Source: Bacteroidales bacterium (lineage in GTDB: Bacteria; Bacteroidota; Bacteroidia; Bacteroidales; UBA7960). From it: a stretch of DNA of 32,225 nucleotides. This document shows positions 8,770 through 17,650 of the stretch, piece after piece; position 1 is the first letter of the stretch, and every line of letters begins with the position of its first letter. The DNA is taken from the NCBI GenBank assembly GCA_003557385.1, contig PWON01000190.1, forward strand, positions 1-32,225, given 5' to 3'. The translations under genes were made by a program, and so were the position numbers. The notes under the pieces are model-generated. The model saw only the letters and a program-made list of their open reading frames with translations, was not told the origin of the DNA and did not search any database.

Positions 8770-10704
8770 ATGGTAGCAAAAATCAAGAAAAAACTCCATG
8801 AGTCAAAAGCCGCGAGATGGGTGGTACTGATTGTAGTCAGTTTTGCCATGGCCACCAACTATTACTTTTACGATGCCCTGGCGCCCCTTGCAGACCTTAT
8901 TCGCATGAACCTGGGCTTCAGTTCCACCGAATACGGCTTTTTTATTTCTGCCTATTCCATTCCAAATGTGTTTCTGGCCATGGCAGTCCTGGGTGGCATT
9001 ATCCTCGACCGCATCGGGATCCGGATCACCGGGTTTTCTTTTATCTTTTTAATGGGCCTGGGGGGTACAATTACTGCCTATGGCGCTTCCGATGCCTTTC
9101 TTAGCGGGGGGGTCGGATATAACTTCATGAATTCATTTTTGACCGGCTATTCTCCGGCCCTGAAAATGATGTCGTTGGGTTTCTTTATTTTCGGTTTGGG
9201 TGCAGAAACCAGCATCGTGGTGTTGTCAAAGGTGATTGTAAAATGGTTTAAAGGCAGGGAACTTGCCCTGGCATTGGGGTTAAATCTGGCCATAGGTCGT
9301 TTGGGCGCAGCCCTGGCGTTTACAATGTCGCCCAGGTTGATCTATCCCGAATGGACCACGGCCATTTGGTTCGGCGCCATGCTGCTATGGTTGGGCCTGC
9401 TTGCCTTCCTGTTTTATATGTTCATGGACCTGAAGCTCGATCGCCAGGTGAAGATCAACGTGAAAGACCCCGAGGATGAATTCAAGTGGAAAGACCTGAA
9501 AGATTTGGTTACCAACCGCTCGGTAATCTATATCACCTTGCTTTGTGTGACCTTTTATTCAGCCGTATTTCCTTTCCTCAAGTTTGCCCCCGACCTGCTG
9601 ATGAATAAATTTTCCATGCCTCGGGCACTGGCAGGCGATGTAACCTCCTACCTGATGTATGGTACCATACTGCTGACCCCGCTGTTTGGGTGGGTAGCGG
9701 ATAACAAGGGTAAAAGCGCCACCCTGATGTACCTGGGATCGGCCCTGCTTATAATAGCCCACCTGATGTTTGCCAAAACATACATCGAACCACGCATACC
9801 CATTGTGTTGCTTGGCATCGCTTTCTCACTGGTCCCTGCTGCCATGTGGCCCGCCGTGACCAAAATTGTCAGGCAAAGCAAACTGGGCACGGCCTATGGT
9901 TTTATGTTCTCGGTGCAAAATATTGGGCTTTGGTTCTTCCCTTTACTCATTGGTTTTGTGCTCGATACATCCAACCCCTTTTACAGGACAGAAATCGGCA
10001 CTTTAGAATTTACCGGAATACAGCAAGACGATCTCCAATACAGGGGGAAATACATCAACAGAAAGGGGGAACCGAATGCCAATATGAGCATTCATGTGAA
10101 TGTTTCGGTCTTCGAAGACAGCATCAGCGGCAATGTCATTTGGCGTGAAGTGCATATGGTGGAAACCAATGCCGGCGGGGAGTTTGACATGCACTTCGGG
10201 CATGGTGACGTGATTTCCAATGTGGATTTCAGCCAACTGATTGAACATGTACCCTACCGTGCTGAGATCATTGCCACCAGAAGAAGCCAGGAAGCACGCA
10301 TCTATGACGGAAGGTTCGAAGCAGACCGGGAAGGATACTTTAAAACCCGGGTTGATCAGGCTTACAGTCATTTGTATGAAAATACCCTGCGCGGCTCCAT
10401 CACCCTTTATGATGAGGACTCAGGCAGCAGGGTGTGGCAGGAAAACATACGTTTTTTCCTTGATGAACAAGGCAGCATAAAACTGCCCATGGGATATGGC
10501 CGCCTGGTATTTGCCGATCCTGTGTACTTTGGCCTGGATGAGGGGATGCATCAGGCCGAGGTGATCAAGCCACTCGACTACACCAACGCCATGCTGGTGT
10601 TTTCATTGCTCGGATTCATAGGGCTGGTGTTCGCGTTTCTGCTTAAGCGCGAAGACAAAACATCAGGATACGGGCTGGAGCGGCCAAACAAGGATATGGA
10701 TTAG
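8770..10704 (+). CDS. MFS transporter (MFSD1-like) with a ~200-aa hydrophilic, beta-rich insert before the last TM helix
   Basis: ARWVVLIVVSFAMATNYYFYDALAPLADLI...YSIPNVFLAMAVLGGIILDRIGIRITG...WFKGRELALALGLNLAIGRLG resembles the MFSD1 family; final TM YTNAMLVFSLLGFIGLVFAFLLK lies after the insert (about aa 403-600). Confidence 0.85.
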   Translation: MVAKIKKKLHESKAARWVVLIVVSFAMATNYYFYDALAPLADLIRMNLGFSSTEYGFFISAYSIPNVFLAMAVLGGIILDRIGIRITGFSFIFLMGLGGTITAYGASDAFLSGGVGYNFMNSFLTGYSPALKMMSLGFFIFGLGAETSIVVLSKVIVKWFKGRELALALGLNLAIGRLGAALAFTMSPRLIYPEWTTAIWFGAMLLWLGLLAFLFYMFMDLKLDRQVKINVKDPEDEFKWKDLKDLVTNRSVIYITLLCVTFYSAVFPFLKFAPDLLMNKFSMPRALAGDVTSYLMYGTILLTPLFGWVADNKGKSATLMYLGSALLIIAHLMFAKTYIEPRIPIVLLGIAFSLVPAAMWPAVTKIVRQSKLGTAYGFMFSVQNIGLWFFPLLIGFVLDTSNPFYRTEIGTLEFTGIQQDDLQYRGKYINRKGEPNANMSIHVNVSVFEDSISGNVIWREVHMVETNAGGEFDMHFGHGDVISNVDFSQLIEHVPYRAEIIATRRSQEARIYDGRFEADREGYFKTRVDQAYSHLYENTLRGSITLYDEDSGSRVWQENIRFFLDEQGSIKLPMGYGRLVFADPVYFGLDEGMHQAEVIKPLDYTNAMLVFSLLGFIGLVFAFLLKREDKTSGYGLERPNKDMD

Positions 10705-10720
10705 AGAACAGCGTTATGCC

Positions 10721-11686
10721 ATGATCGTAGTAACAGGTGCAGCAGGTTTTATAGGCAGCTGCCTGATCAGTGAACTTAACAGGCAGGGTCACGGGGATAT
10801 TGTCCTGGCAGACGATTTTTCCCGCCCGGACAAAATGAAGAACCTTGCGGGAAAAACATATGCGGACATGCTTCATCGCGATGACTTGTTCAACTGGCTG
10901 GACAAACACCACCACCAGGTTTCTATTATTTTTCATTTTGGTGCACGCACCGATACAGCCGAACAGCGCAAAGCCGTCTTTGACCGCTTAAATCTGAATT
11001 ATTCAAGAAAAATATGGGATGCATGCGCATCGTACCGGATTCCGCTAATATATGCTTCATCTGCTGCCACCTACGGTGAAGGAGAACACGGATATTCCGA
11101 CGATCATGCACAGCTTGAGCAATTGAAACCGTTGAACGCCTACGGAAACAGCAAACATGCATTTGACTGCTGGGTACTGGATCAACCGGATCAACCACCG
11201 TTCTGGGCCGGATTGAAGTTCTTTAACGTTTTCGGACCCAACGAATACCACAAGCACAGGATGGCATCGGCCATTTTTCACTTGTTCAGGCAGATATCAG
11301 AAAATGGAGAGGTCAGGCTTTTCCGCAGCCACCTGCCCGGCATTCCGGACGGGGAACAACGCCGTGATTTTATTTACATCATGGATGTACTGGATGTTTG
11401 CCTGTTTTTGATGAACGAACGGCCTGAACCGGGTATTTACAATCTGGGCACAGGCCATGCAAGCAGCTACAGGGAACTGGCCGAAGTAAGTTTCCGGGCC
11501 CTGGACAAACCCCCTATCATCCGGTTTATCGACACCCCGGAAACCATACGCGACAACTACCAGTATTTTACCGAGGCAAACATGGAAAAATTGCGCAGCA
11601 CCGGTTATGATAAAGCCTTTTACTCACTCGGGGAAGGCGTGAATGATTATTTCAAAACCTATCTGGAGAAAAACCTGTACTTCTGA
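10721..11686 (+). CDS. hldD: ADP-glyceromanno-heptose 6-epimerase (HldD/RfaD-like, extended SDR)
   Basis: MIVVTGAAGFIGSCLISELNRQGHGDIVLADDFSRPDKMKNL; YASSAATYGEGEHGYSDD; LNAYGNSKHAFDCW (YxxxK); GLKFFNVFGPNEYHKHRMASAIFHLF. Confidence 0.88.
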   Translation: MIVVTGAAGFIGSCLISELNRQGHGDIVLADDFSRPDKMKNLAGKTYADMLHRDDLFNWLDKHHHQVSIIFHFGARTDTAEQRKAVFDRLNLNYSRKIWDACASYRIPLIYASSAATYGEGEHGYSDDHAQLEQLKPLNAYGNSKHAFDCWVLDQPDQPPFWAGLKFFNVFGPNEYHKHRMASAIFHLFRQISENGEVRLFRSHLPGIPDGEQRRDFIYIMDVLDVCLFLMNERPEPGIYNLGTGHASSYRELAEVSFRALDKPPIIRFIDTPETIRDNYQYFTEANMEKLRSTGYDKAFYSLGEGVNDYFKTYLEKNLYF

Positions 11687-11687
11687 T

Positions 11688-12293
11688 ATGAATTTTCTGG
11701 CCCATCTGTATTTGTCCGGCAATGATGATGACCTGATTGTTGGCAACTTTATCGCCGACATGGTGAAGGGGCAACAGATCAATGGCTACGATCCCGGAAT
11801 TATTCAAGGCATCCGCCTGCACAGGAAAATCGATCAGTTTACGGACAAGCACCATGTGTTCCTGCAAAGCAAGGCACGTTTGCGTGCGAAGTACCGTCTC
11901 TATGCCGGCGTGATCGTAGATATGTATTACGATCATTTTTTGGCCAGGTACTGGCCAGAATATTCCCGGCATCCGCTCAGCGAATACGTTGCCCGGACCT
12001 ATACCCTGTTGCAGAAACATATCGACATGCTCCCACCCCGCGCAAAGTTCATCCTTCCCTTTATGGTTGATAACAACTGGCTGGTCAATTACGCCGACCT
12101 GTCGAGCCTTGGTAATAATTTTGGGGGCATGGCAAGGCGCACACCCTTTGATTCAGGAATGGAAGAAGCGGTGATCGATCTGAAATCAAACTACCAAACC
12201 TATGAAACCGAATTCAGGATGTTTTTTCCCGAACTGACAGAATTTGTTGCCACACAGGGTGTTTCTCATGCACACCATGGTCTTCATGTTTAA
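11688..12293 (+). CDS. Acyl carrier protein phosphodiesterase (AcpH-like)
   Basis: MNFLAHLYLSGNDDDLIVGNFIADMVKG...GIRLHRKIDQFTDKH...YAGVIVDMYYDHFLARYW matches the ACP phosphodiesterase family. The ATG at 11688 directly follows the hldD stop; the longer ORF starting at 11643 overlaps hldD and is not favoured. Confidence 0.88.
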   Translation: MNFLAHLYLSGNDDDLIVGNFIADMVKGQQINGYDPGIIQGIRLHRKIDQFTDKHHVFLQSKARLRAKYRLYAGVIVDMYYDHFLARYWPEYSRHPLSEYVARTYTLLQKHIDMLPPRAKFILPFMVDNNWLVNYADLSSLGNNFGGMARRTPFDSGMEEAVIDLKSNYQTYETEFRMFFPELTEFVATQGVSHAHHGLHV

Positions 12294-12316
12294 TGTCCGG
12301 GCACAAAGATTTTTTT

Positions 12317-12324
12317 TAGCTTTG
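12317..12324 (+). promoter_or_regulatory. Candidate Bacteroidota -7 element (TAGCTTTG) for iorAB
   Basis: TAGCTTTG matches TAnnTTTG, 42 nt upstream of the iorA ATG; no convincing -33 TTTG seen. Confidence 0.45.
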
Positions 12325-12366
12325 TAACCCAAACAATGTCGAAGCATATTATTAAACCAACCTTCT

Positions 12367-13983
12367 ATGAACACACGATTGCTTCTTGGTGATGAAGCCA
12401 TTGCCCAGGCCGGAATAGATGCAGGCATGTCAGGGATATTCGCTTATCCGGGCACACCTTCCACAGAAATTACCGAATACGTTCGCAGTTCGGCGGAAGC
12501 CAAAAAAAAAGGCATTGCAGCCAATTGGGCTGCCAATGAAAAGACAGCGGCCGAACAAGCATTGGGCATGTCTTATGCCGGTAAGCGAGCCATGACCAGC
12601 ATGAAGCATGTGGGACTGAATGTGGCTGCAGATGTTTTCCTCAACGCTTCCATTACAGGCGCCAATGGCGGCATCCTCTTTGTCGTAGCCGACGACCCGT
12701 CGATGCACTCCTCACAGAATGAACAGGATTCCAGGGTCTACGGCAGGTTCGCCATGGTTCCCATCCTGGAACCATCCAACCAGCAGGAAGCTTACGACAT
12801 GGTGCATCTGGGTTTCGACATATCAGAAAAATTCCAGGTGCCGGTCATGCTTCGCATCACCACACGCCTGGCACACTCCCGCGCCGGGGTGGCCAGAAAA
12901 GAACAAAGGGCGCAAAACCAGTTCAGTTTGCCCGAAGACCTGAAACAATTTATCTTGTTGCCGGCCATTGCCCGGAAACGCTACCAAAAACTTTTAGACA
13001 ACCAGGATGCATTCCATGAATTATCGGAGACGTCACCCTATAACCAATACCTCCCCGGCGAAGACCGCTCTATAGGCATCGTTGCCTGCGGACTGGCCTA
13101 TAATTACCTGATGGAAAATTATCCCGGCAGGAAGGTTCCCCATCCTGTGGTTAAAATATCACAATATCCGTTGCCAAAAAATCACATCGAAAAGCTGTAT
13201 GATGAATGCGAGAGGATCATCGTGCTGGAAGAGGGATACCCGGTGGTTGAAGAGGTGTTGAAAGGGTTTATGAATCTTGGCAAGGAAATTAACGGACGTC
13301 TTGACGGTACCCTGCCAAGAACAGGTGAACTCAACCCGAATCTGGTTGGTGCGGCGCTCGGCTTCCCCCAGGAAAAGTTGGCTGCCATTCCGGACCTGGT
13401 AACCAGGCGACCCCCTTCATTGTGCAAGGGTTGCCCGCACATAGACAGTTTCCTTGGCCTGAATGAAGCAATTGCCGAATATGGCAAGGGGCGCGTTTTC
13501 TCAGACATAGGCTGCTATACCCTCAGTGCCCTTCCACCATACGAATCGATCAACACCTGTGTGGATATGGGGGCTTCCATTACCATGGCAAAAGGTGCGG
13601 CCGACGCCGGCATGCACCCGGCAGTAGCTGTCATCGGCGACAGCACGTTCACCCATTCCGGTATGACGGGCCTGCTGGATGCCATTAACGACCAATCAAA
13701 CATTACCGTTCTGATCCTCGACAATGCCACCACCGGCATGACCGGGGGACAGCCATCTTCGGCTTTTGGAAGGATTGAAGAGATTTGTCGCGGCCTCGGG
13801 GTGGAAGAGGACCACATCAGGGTCATCAAACCCTTAAGGAAACAACACGAAGAAAATACCCGTATTTTAAAGGAAGAACTGGCCTATGAAGGCGTATCAG
13901 TCATCATTCCGCGCCGCGAGTGCATTGTTACACTGAACAAACGGATGCGCCTGAAATTCAAAGACAAAAATAAATCAACATAA
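12367..13983 (+). CDS. iorA: Indolepyruvate:ferredoxin oxidoreductase alpha subunit (TPP-binding); lacks the C-terminal ferredoxin domain
   Basis: GIFAYPGTPSTEITEYV; SMKHVGLNVAADVF; RPPSLCKGCPHIDSF; DIGCYTLSALPPYE; GDSTFTHSGMTGLLDAINDQSNITVLILDNATTGMTGGQPS; ends RRECIVTLNKRMRLKFKDKNKST. Confidence 0.93.
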   Translation: MNTRLLLGDEAIAQAGIDAGMSGIFAYPGTPSTEITEYVRSSAEAKKKGIAANWAANEKTAAEQALGMSYAGKRAMTSMKHVGLNVAADVFLNASITGANGGILFVVADDPSMHSSQNEQDSRVYGRFAMVPILEPSNQQEAYDMVHLGFDISEKFQVPVMLRITTRLAHSRAGVARKEQRAQNQFSLPEDLKQFILLPAIARKRYQKLLDNQDAFHELSETSPYNQYLPGEDRSIGIVACGLAYNYLMENYPGRKVPHPVVKISQYPLPKNHIEKLYDECERIIVLEEGYPVVEEVLKGFMNLGKEINGRLDGTLPRTGELNPNLVGAALGFPQEKLAAIPDLVTRRPPSLCKGCPHIDSFLGLNEAIAEYGKGRVFSDIGCYTLSALPPYESINTCVDMGASITMAKGAADAGMHPAVAVIGDSTFTHSGMTGLLDAINDQSNITVLILDNATTGMTGGQPSSAFGRIEEICRGLGVEEDHIRVIKPLRKQHEENTRILKEELAYEGVSVIIPRRECIVTLNKRMRLKFKDKNKST

Positions 13984-13990
13984 CCGTAAT

Positions 13991-14578
13991 ATGAAGAATG
14001 ATATTATACTGGCCGGAGTGGGTGGTCAGGGCATACTGTCCATTGCGGCCATCATTGGATATGCCGCTGTAAATTCGGGGCTGTATCTTAAACAGGCCGA
14101 GGTGCATGGCATGAGTCAGCGCGGCGGCGACGTACAATCCCACCTGCGCTTGTCGTCTGATCAGATTGCCTCAGACCTGATTCCATATGGCAAAGCCGAC
14201 ATGATCCTGTCGGTCGAGCCAATGGAATCGCTCAGGTACCTGCCTTACCTTGGTCCCGAAGGATGGCTTATTACCAATACGGAGCCATTTATCAACATCC
14301 CCAATTATCCGCCCCTGGAGGAGATCATGCAGGAAATAAAGAAATTGCCCCGGCATGTGGCACTGGATGCAGGATCCCTTGCCGAAGAAGCCGGCTCAAA
14401 AAAGGCCGCCAATGTTGTCATCCTGGGGGCCGCTTCGCTGTTTCTTGACATCCCTTACGAAGGACTCGAAGAGGCCATCCGTTTTTTGTTTGGCAAAAAA
14501 GGGGATGATCTTGTGGAGTTGAACCTGAAAGCACTCCGGACCGGCCGTGAGACCGCGGCAAACAAAACCGTGAAATAG
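13991..14578 (+). CDS. iorB: Indolepyruvate oxidoreductase beta subunit
   Basis: DIILAGVGGQGILSIAAIIGYAAVNSGLYLKQAEVHGMSQRGGDVQSHLRLSS; immediately downstream of iorA. Confidence 0.95.
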   Translation: MKNDIILAGVGGQGILSIAAIIGYAAVNSGLYLKQAEVHGMSQRGGDVQSHLRLSSDQIASDLIPYGKADMILSVEPMESLRYLPYLGPEGWLITNTEPFINIPNYPPLEEIMQEIKKLPRHVALDAGSLAEEAGSKKAANVVILGAASLFLDIPYEGLEEAIRFLFGKKGDDLVELNLKALRTGRETAANKTVK

Positions 14579-14582
14579 ACCC

Positions 14583-14627
14583 CATGTTAAACAAACAGCA
14601 CCTGAATCAGGTTATATTAACAGCATG
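14583..14627. repeat. Nested inverted repeats in the iorB-gcvP intergenic region
   Basis: Outer CATGTTAA (14583-14590) with TTAACagCATG (14617-14627); inner perfect ACCTGA-A-TCAGGT at 14600-14612. Confidence 0.5.
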
Positions 14628-14690
14628 ATGTAAACCTGCGGAGAAGGCTTATGGAACTGAATTTTATCTCAAATAAAACGGATTAAACCT

Positions 14691-17576
14691 ATGATAACGA
14701 ACAACTTTATTGACCGCCACAATGGCATCCGGAAAAAGGATGAAGAAGTCATGTTAAAAACAATCGGCATTGACTCTGCCGATAAATTAATCGATCAGAC
14801 CATACCACCCAGTATTCGTCTGAAAAAAGCAATGGATATTCCGGACGGCCTCAATGAATATGAATACATACAACACCTGAAAGCCCTGGGGCAAAAAAAC
14901 AAAGTGTTCAAATCATTCATTGGGATGGGATACTACAACACCATCATGCCCGGAGTGATACAGCGCAACATCCTGGAGAATCCCGGTTGGTACACCTCTT
15001 ATACGCCTTACCAGGCTGAGATCTCACAGGGAAGGCTTGAGGCATTGCTGAATTTCCAGACGGTTATTACCGACCTCACCGGCCTTGAAATTGCCAACGC
15101 ATCCCTGCTCGACGAAGCCACAGCCGCTGCAGAGGCCATGATCATGTTGTTTAACAGCAGGCCGCGCCAGGCGGTAAAAAACGGGGTCAACAAGTTCTTT
15201 GTATCCCGGCGGTGCTTTCCACAGACACTCGATGTGTTGAAAAACCGTGCCAGGCCCCTGGGCATTGACCTGGTTATAGAAGACCATCACCAGGCCTCGC
15301 TCAATGACGGCTTTTTTGGGGCCCTGTTGCAATACCCCGACGGTTATGGGACCATTAATGATTACCAGGATTTTGTCTACCAGGCCAAAGAACTTGACAT
15401 CCGCATTGCGGTTGCTGCTGACCTGCTCAGCCTCACCATGCTTGCCCCCCCGGGTGAATGGGGCGCCGATGTGGTGGTTGGTTCCGCACAGCGGTTTGGA
15501 GTACCCATGGGATACGGCGGGCCCCATGCCGGCTATTTTGCCACCAGGGAGGAATTCAAACGCAACGTCCCGGGCAGGATCATTGGGGTATCAGTAGATA
15601 AAAACGGCCAATATGCCTTGCGCATGGCATTGCAAACACGCGAACAACATATCAAGCGCGAACGGGCCACGTCAAATATCTGTACAGCCCAGGCCTTGCT
15701 TGCCAGCATCGCCGCCATGTATGCCGTATACCACGGGCCAAAGGGACTGAAAAAAATTGCGCGTCATATCAACATCCTTACGGGTGTGTTGGCACAGGAG
15801 GCCGGCAAATACGGTTTTAAGCAGCTGAACCGCTATTTTTTCGATACGCTGCTGATCCAATTGCCCGAGAATGTGTTTTCCGGCAACATGAAACAATTGG
15901 CGATTGACCACACAATGAACTTCCGGTACATCGATGATAAACACATTGGGATAAGCCTCGATGAAACCAACACTCTGGAAGATGTAAATACCATCCTTTC
16001 GGTTTTTGCACAGGCCGCAGGCAAAACGTTCACAGCGTTTGTATGTGACCCGGCAGAATGCAGCAAAATTACCACCATCCCGGACCGGCTGCAACGCGAA
16101 AGCACCTATTTGCAGCAAGCATGTTTCAACGCCTATCATTCTGAAACGGAAATGATGCGCTACCTGAAAAAACTGGAGAACCGCGACCTGGCGCTCAACA
16201 GGACGATGATCCCGCTGGGTTCATGTACCATGAAGCTAAACGCTGCATCTGAAATGTTTGCCCTCAGCTGGCCGGAGTTTGCCGGCATCCATCCATTTGC
16301 ACCGGTTGATCAGGCCGCAGGCTACCACGAAATGATTCGCCGGCTTGAAAAAGATTTGTGCGAAATCACCGGATATGCAGGCATCTCGTTCATGCCCAAT
16401 TCAGGTGCTTCCGGCGAATATACCGGACTGATGGTCATCCGCGCATATCATGAAAGCCGTGGCGAAGGCCATCGCGATGTAACCATCATTCCCTCTTCGG
16501 CCCATGGCACCAACCCGGCAAGTGCCGTAATGGCAGGAACCAGGGTGGTTGTGGTGAAATGTGATGAACACGGAAACATTGACATCGATGACCTGCGCAA
16601 AAAAGCAGAACAACACAAAGACCACCTGGCAGCCATCATGGTTACCTATCCCTCCACCCATGGGGTGTTTGAAGAGGAGATCCTGGAAGTAACCAAGATC
16701 ATTCATGAAAACGGAGGCCAGGTATACATGGATGGGGCCAATATGAATGCACAGGTGGGTTATACCAACCCGGCCATTTGCGGGGCCGACGTATGCCACC
16801 TGAACCTGCACAAGACCTTTGCTATTCCACACGGTGGCGGAGGTCCTGGCGTAGGTCCCATTGGGGTGGCCGAACACCTGCTACCCTTCCTGCCAACACA
16901 TCCCATGCTTAAAACCGGCGGGGAAAGCGGCATACCGGCCGTGGCCGCCGCGCCATTTGGCAGCGCCTTTATCCTGACCATCACTTACGGCTACATCAAA
17001 ATGCTCGGCGGTCAGGGACTGAAGGAGGCGACCAAAGTAGCCATTTTAAGCACCAATTATCTCAAGGCATCACTGGAGAAATACTACAAGGTCCTCTATA
17101 CCGGCAAAAACGGATGGTCTGCCCATGAAATGATCCTCGACTGCAATCCGTTCAAACGCAATGCATCGATCGATGCCATTGACATTGCAAAACGGTTGAT
17201 GGACTATGGGTTCCACGCACCGACGGTTGCATTTCCCGTGCCGGGCACCCTGATGGTTGAACCCACCGAGAGTGAGCCGCTTTCGGAGCTGAACCGGTTT
17301 ATCGAAGCCATGATATCCATTCGCAAAGAAATACAGGAAATTGAAGAAGGCCAGGCAGATGCAGAAAACAACGTGATCAAAAACGCACCACATACAGCTG
17401 CCATGGCTGCAGCAGACAAGTGGGACAAACCATACAGCCGGCAACAAGCGGTATTTCCACTGCCATGGTCTGAAGAGATAAAGTATTTCCCGCCGGTCAC
17501 ACGCATTGACGATGCCTATGGCGACCGCAACCTGGTGTGCACCTGCGATCCGATTGAAAGTTACGCCCAGGACTAA
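14691..17576 (+). CDS. gcvP: Glycine dehydrogenase (aminomethyl-transferring), fused P1+P2 P-protein
   Basis: FIDRHNG...[113 protein letters not shown] (PLP lysine region). Confidence 0.98.
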   Translation: MITNNFIDRHNGIRKKDEEVMLKTIGIDSADKLIDQTIPPSIRLKKAMDIPDGLNEYEYIQHLKALGQKNKVFKSFIGMGYYNTIMPGVIQRNILENPGWYTSYTPYQAEISQGRLEALLNFQTVITDLTGLEIANASLLDEATAAAEAMIMLFNSRPRQAVKNGVNKFFVSRRCFPQTLDVLKNRARPLGIDLVIEDHHQASLNDGFFGALLQYPDGYGTINDYQDFVYQAKELDIRIAVAADLLSLTMLAPPGEWGADVVVGSAQRFGVPMGYGGPHAGYFATREEFKRNVPGRIIGVSVDKNGQYALRMALQTREQHIKRERATSNICTAQALLASIAAMYAVYHGPKGLKKIARHINILTGVLAQEAGKYGFKQLNRYFFDTLLIQLPENVFSGNMKQLAIDHTMNFRYIDDKHIGISLDETNTLEDVNTILSVFAQAAGKTFTAFVCDPAECSKITTIPDRLQRESTYLQQACFNAYHSETEMMRYLKKLENRDLALNRTMIPLGSCTMKLNAASEMFALSWPEFAGIHPFAPVDQAAGYHEMIRRLEKDLCEITGYAGISFMPNSGASGEYTGLMVIRAYHESRGEGHRDVTIIPSSAHGTNPASAVMAGTRVVVVKCDEHGNIDIDDLRKKAEQHKDHLAAIMVTYPSTHGVFEEEILEVTKIIHENGGQVYMDGANMNAQVGYTNPAICGADVCHLNLHKTFAIPHGGGGPGVGPIGVAEHLLPFLPTHPMLKTGGESGIPAVAAAPFGSAFILTITYGYIKMLGGQGLKEATKVAILSTNYLKASLEKYYKVLYTGKNGWSAHEMILDCNPFKRNASIDAIDIAKRLMDYGFHAPTVAFPVPGTLMVEPTESEPLSELNRFIEAMISIRKEIQEIEEGQADAENNVIKNAPHTAAMAAADKWDKPYSRQQAVFPLPWSEEIKYFPPVTRIDDAYGDRNLVCTCDPIESYAQD

Positions 17577-17612
17577 TTCAAAAGGCCATCAAAAGCTTTG
17601 CGTTCTGCCATT

Positions 17613-17650
17613 AAGGAATAAAAAACCAGGGCTCAGGATTCCTTTTTATT
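17613..17650 (+). terminator. Possible terminator hairpin after gcvP, overlapping the 3' end of the convergent acyl-CoA ligase gene
   Basis: AAGGAAT (17613-17619) / ATTCCTT (17638-17644), 18-nt loop, followed by TTTATT. Confidence 0.4.

Noticed and set aside
11643-11687. Extended N-terminus of the ACP phosphodiesterase ORF (216 aa)
   Set aside because: Overlaps hldD; the family-typical start MNFLAHLYLS is at 11688.
12304-12325. ACAAAG...CTTTGT inverted repeat upstream of iorA
   Set aside because: The 6-bp arms are largely explained by the TAGCTTTG promoter motif and a poly-T tract; unlikely to be an independent element.
15672-16139. 155-aa minus-strand ORF antisense to gcvP (and other antisense ORFs in gcvP)
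   Set aside because: Antisense to a highly conserved CDS; no independent coding evidence.
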